Source of the DNA: Bacteroidota bacterium
GTDB taxonomy: Bacteria > Bacteroidota > Bacteroidia > Bacteroidales > VadinHA17
Direction: 5' to 3'
NCBI GenBank assembly: GCA_029547705.1
Contig: JAKPOU010000020.1
Span: forward strand, 1 to 64,000
Length of the DNA: 64,000 nt
In this document: piece by piece, positions 62,534-64,000 of the stretch
Numbering within the stretch: position 1 is the first letter of the stretch
How the letters are laid out: the number at the start of each line of letters is the position of its first letter
Notes under the pieces: generated by a model
Databases searched by the model: none
The model's input: only the letters and a program-made list of their open reading frames with translations
What the model was told of the DNA's origin: nothing
Translations under genes and position numbers: made by a program

Positions 62534-64000
62534 CTACTCCCTGAAAAAGACTCTTTTTACCCGCGGTGGTATTGATGTAAGGATCTCATAGGGTATGGTC
62601 CCGCATTTCCCGGCCAGTTCGGCAATGCTGATACCCTGACCGAATATCTCGGCCTCATCCCCTTCTCCGGCGTCCACTCCGCTTATGTCGGCCATGCACA
62701 TATCCATGCAAATATTGCCGATAATGGGAACCCTCCGGTTCTTTATGAAAAGTGAGCCATTCCCGTTTCCCAGCTTCCTGTTCAGTCCATCGGCATATCC
62801 CACGGGCAGTATGGCAATAACACGGTCACTGTCCGCAACAGCGGCACATCCGTAACCGACAGGTTCTCCTGCCGGAATTGTTTTCACCTGCGATATCCTG
62901 GTCATATACCTTCCTGCCGGTTTAAGATCAGGCTTGTCAGCATCTCCGGCATTGAAATATCCGGTACCGTACAAGCCTATGCCGGGCCTGACCATTTCAA
63001 AATGGTATTCGGGGAAACGTATGATCGCGGATGAATTGCATATATGCCTGATGAAGGAGTAGCCCGTTGCTTCCCTGAGCTTTTCAGCCACCTTTGTAAA
63101 CAGTGCGGCCTGCCTGTGAGTGAAATGATCAAGGGCCGGATCCTCACTGGCTGCAAAATGGGAAAAAACAGATACGATTTTCATGCTTTCACTGCTTCTC
63201 ACCAGGCTTGCCAGCCTGTCAGCATCACCGGGCATAAAACCAAGCCGGTGCATTCCCGTATCAATCTTGATATGCACGGGATAACCCACCAGTCCGTATT
63301 TCAAAGCTGTCTCCCTGAACCTTTCGAATGAGCGGAAACTGTATATCTCGGGTTCAAGGTCATACCTGATCATCAGTTCAAATGCCGAGGGGTCAGGATT
63401 CATTACCATCACAGGAAGAGTGATTCCTGCATTCCTCAGCTCGACGCCCTCATCTGCGTATGCAACGCCGAGATAGCCTACCCTGTGGTATTCCAGAAGG
63501 GCTGCCGTTTCCGCATGGCCCGAACCATAGGCAAAAGCCTTTACCATCGCCATAATGGCTGTCCCCGGTCTGATTCTCCTTCTGTATTCATTCAGGTTAT
63601 GGGCAATGGCGTCAAGGTTTATCTCGAGCACTGTCTGATGTACCTGCTGTTCCAGAAGGGCAGCAATCTTTTCAAATTCAAATTTCCTCGCTCCCTTCAG
63701 TAGTATTGTCTCATCCCGGAAGGCCGAGGGAGTAAAGCGCTGTATAAACTCATCCGTTGAATAGTAAAACTCCGGATCACCGCCGAACAATGAACGGTTG
63801 GCGGAAAGTACAGGCCCGATCCCTATGAACCTGCCCGTTCCGTTCTGCCGTATCAGTCCGGAAACTTCGGAATACAATTCTTTTTCATCCCTTCCGCTCT
63901 GAACGAAATCGGAAAGTATGAGAGTCGTTTTCCTGTTGTTCTGCGCCCTGAGATAATCCAGAGCCATGCCAAGGGAACCCGGATCGGAATTGTAATAGTC
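62534..64000 (-). CDS. MurF-alanine racemase fusion, C-terminal part (5' end off the right edge)
   Basis: 489 codons are visible. The frame stays open to the window edge, and the first visible residues (DYYNSDPGSLGMALDYL) are the conserved DxYN-P motif near the C-terminus of MurF, so the gene begins outside the window. Residues down to about 120 finish the Mur ligase; the rest is a complete PLP-dependent alanine racemase: the Schiff-base Lys in MAMVKAFAYGSG, substrate loop KIDTGMHRLG, VRPGIGLYG, and the catalytic Tyr in LPVGYADGLNR, ending with GNICMDMCMAD. The fusion is typical of Bacteroidota: it makes D-Ala and adds D-Ala-D-Ala to the peptidoglycan precursor. Convergent with nadE. Confidence 0.93.
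   Translation of the reverse strand, partial: DYYNSDPGSLGMALDYLRAQNNRKTTLILSDFVQSGRDEKELYSEVSGLIRQNGTGRFIGIGPVLSANRSLFGGDPEFYYSTDEFIQRFTPSAFRDETILLKGARKFEFEKIAALLEQQVHQTVLEINLDAIAHNLNEYRRRIRPGTAIMAMVKAFAYGSGHAETAALLEYHRVGYLGVAYADEGVELRNAGITLPVMVMNPDPSAFELMIRYDLEPEIYSFRSFERFRETALKYGLVGYPVHIKIDTGMHRLGFMPGDADRLASLVRSSESMKIVSVFSHFAASEDPALDHFTHRQAALFTKVAEKLREATGYSFIRHICNSSAIIRFPEYHFEMVRPGIGLYGTGYFNAGDADKPDLKPAGRYMTRISQVKTIPAGEPVGYGCAAVADSDRVIAILPVGYADGLNRKLGNGNGSLFIKNRRVPIIGNICMDMCMADISGVDAGEGDEAEIFGQGISIAELAGKCGTIPYEILTSIPPRVKRVFFRE

Overview
The window reads as a chromosomal segment of a Bacteroidota bacterium, most likely an anaerobic or facultative member of the Bacteroidales/Marinilabiliales side. 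The evidence is direct: many genes start 10-80 bases after a TAnnTTTG box (the Bacteroidota -7 element); Shine-Dalgarno sites are mostly absent; and there are lineage-typical genes, namely a GldB-like lipoprotein, a MurF-alanine racemase fusion, DUF1573, GWxTD and M64 proteins, a DUF4369-TlpA lipoprotein, an ECF sigma factor followed by a beta-barrel protein, and an RprXY-like two-component pair. A small 2[4Fe-4S] ferredoxin, L-lactate dehydrogenase and MeaB fit a fermentative/propionate metabolism. Placement below phylum is inference.

Layout. 1-1800: start of a ParD antitoxin gene running off the left edge, with its own promoter/operator, and an upstream tyrosine recombinase. 1.8-8 kb: lactate dehydrogenase, RtcB RNA ligase, a coiled-coil lipoprotein and three consecutive L,D-transpeptidase-type genes, the third without catalytic residues. 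8-11 kb: nucleoside transporter, AlbA-domain protein and nucleoside hydrolase lipoprotein (nucleoside salvage). 11.4-14.6 kb: tRNA-Ser(GCT), then a DUF2264 gene bracketed by two copies of the 3' end of the ATPase gene that follows; the left copy is a decayed fragment. 14.2-20 kb (minus): a SpoIIE-type phosphatase/OLD-like ATPase pair, an RlmD-type rRNA methyltransferase and a lipase-like lipoprotein. 20.2-25.1 kb (plus): ABC-F ATPase, acyl-ACP thioesterase, GWxTD lipoprotein, RlmB.

25-34.7 kb: transaldolase-like enzyme, M64 peptidase, SPOR protein, Bcp-RecA pair, S9 peptidase, MiaA, SmpB, LOG protein. 34.7-38.5 kb: UvrA and a lytic transglycosylase. 38.6-44.6 kb: ECF sigma factor with an anti-sigma/beta-barrel fusion, dihydrolipoamide dehydrogenase, zinc/manganese-type ABC importer. 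44.8-51.3 kb: two tandem M14 peptidases (the first apparently dead), a coiled-coil exported protein, and a histidine kinase/response regulator pair whose promoter region carries three GTTAAT repeats. 51.4-64 kb: TlpA-like lipoprotein, MeaB, DUF1573 protein, a very long pseudo-peptidase/TolB/beta-barrel protein, ferredoxin, GldB-like lipoprotein, PorT-like protein, NAD synthetase without its glutaminase cysteine, and the C-terminal part of MurF-Alr running off the right edge.

Most of the window is ordinary core genome. The parts that deserve attention are the duplicated ATPase tail around the DUF2264 gene, the phosphatase/ATPase pair, several well-conserved proteins with destroyed catalytic sites next to intact partners (M14 pair, L,D-transpeptidase trio, NadE, pseudo-gluzincin fusion), and two readable regulatory sites (the parD operator and the GTTAAT repeats). 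No CRISPR array, insertion sequence or prophage was seen.
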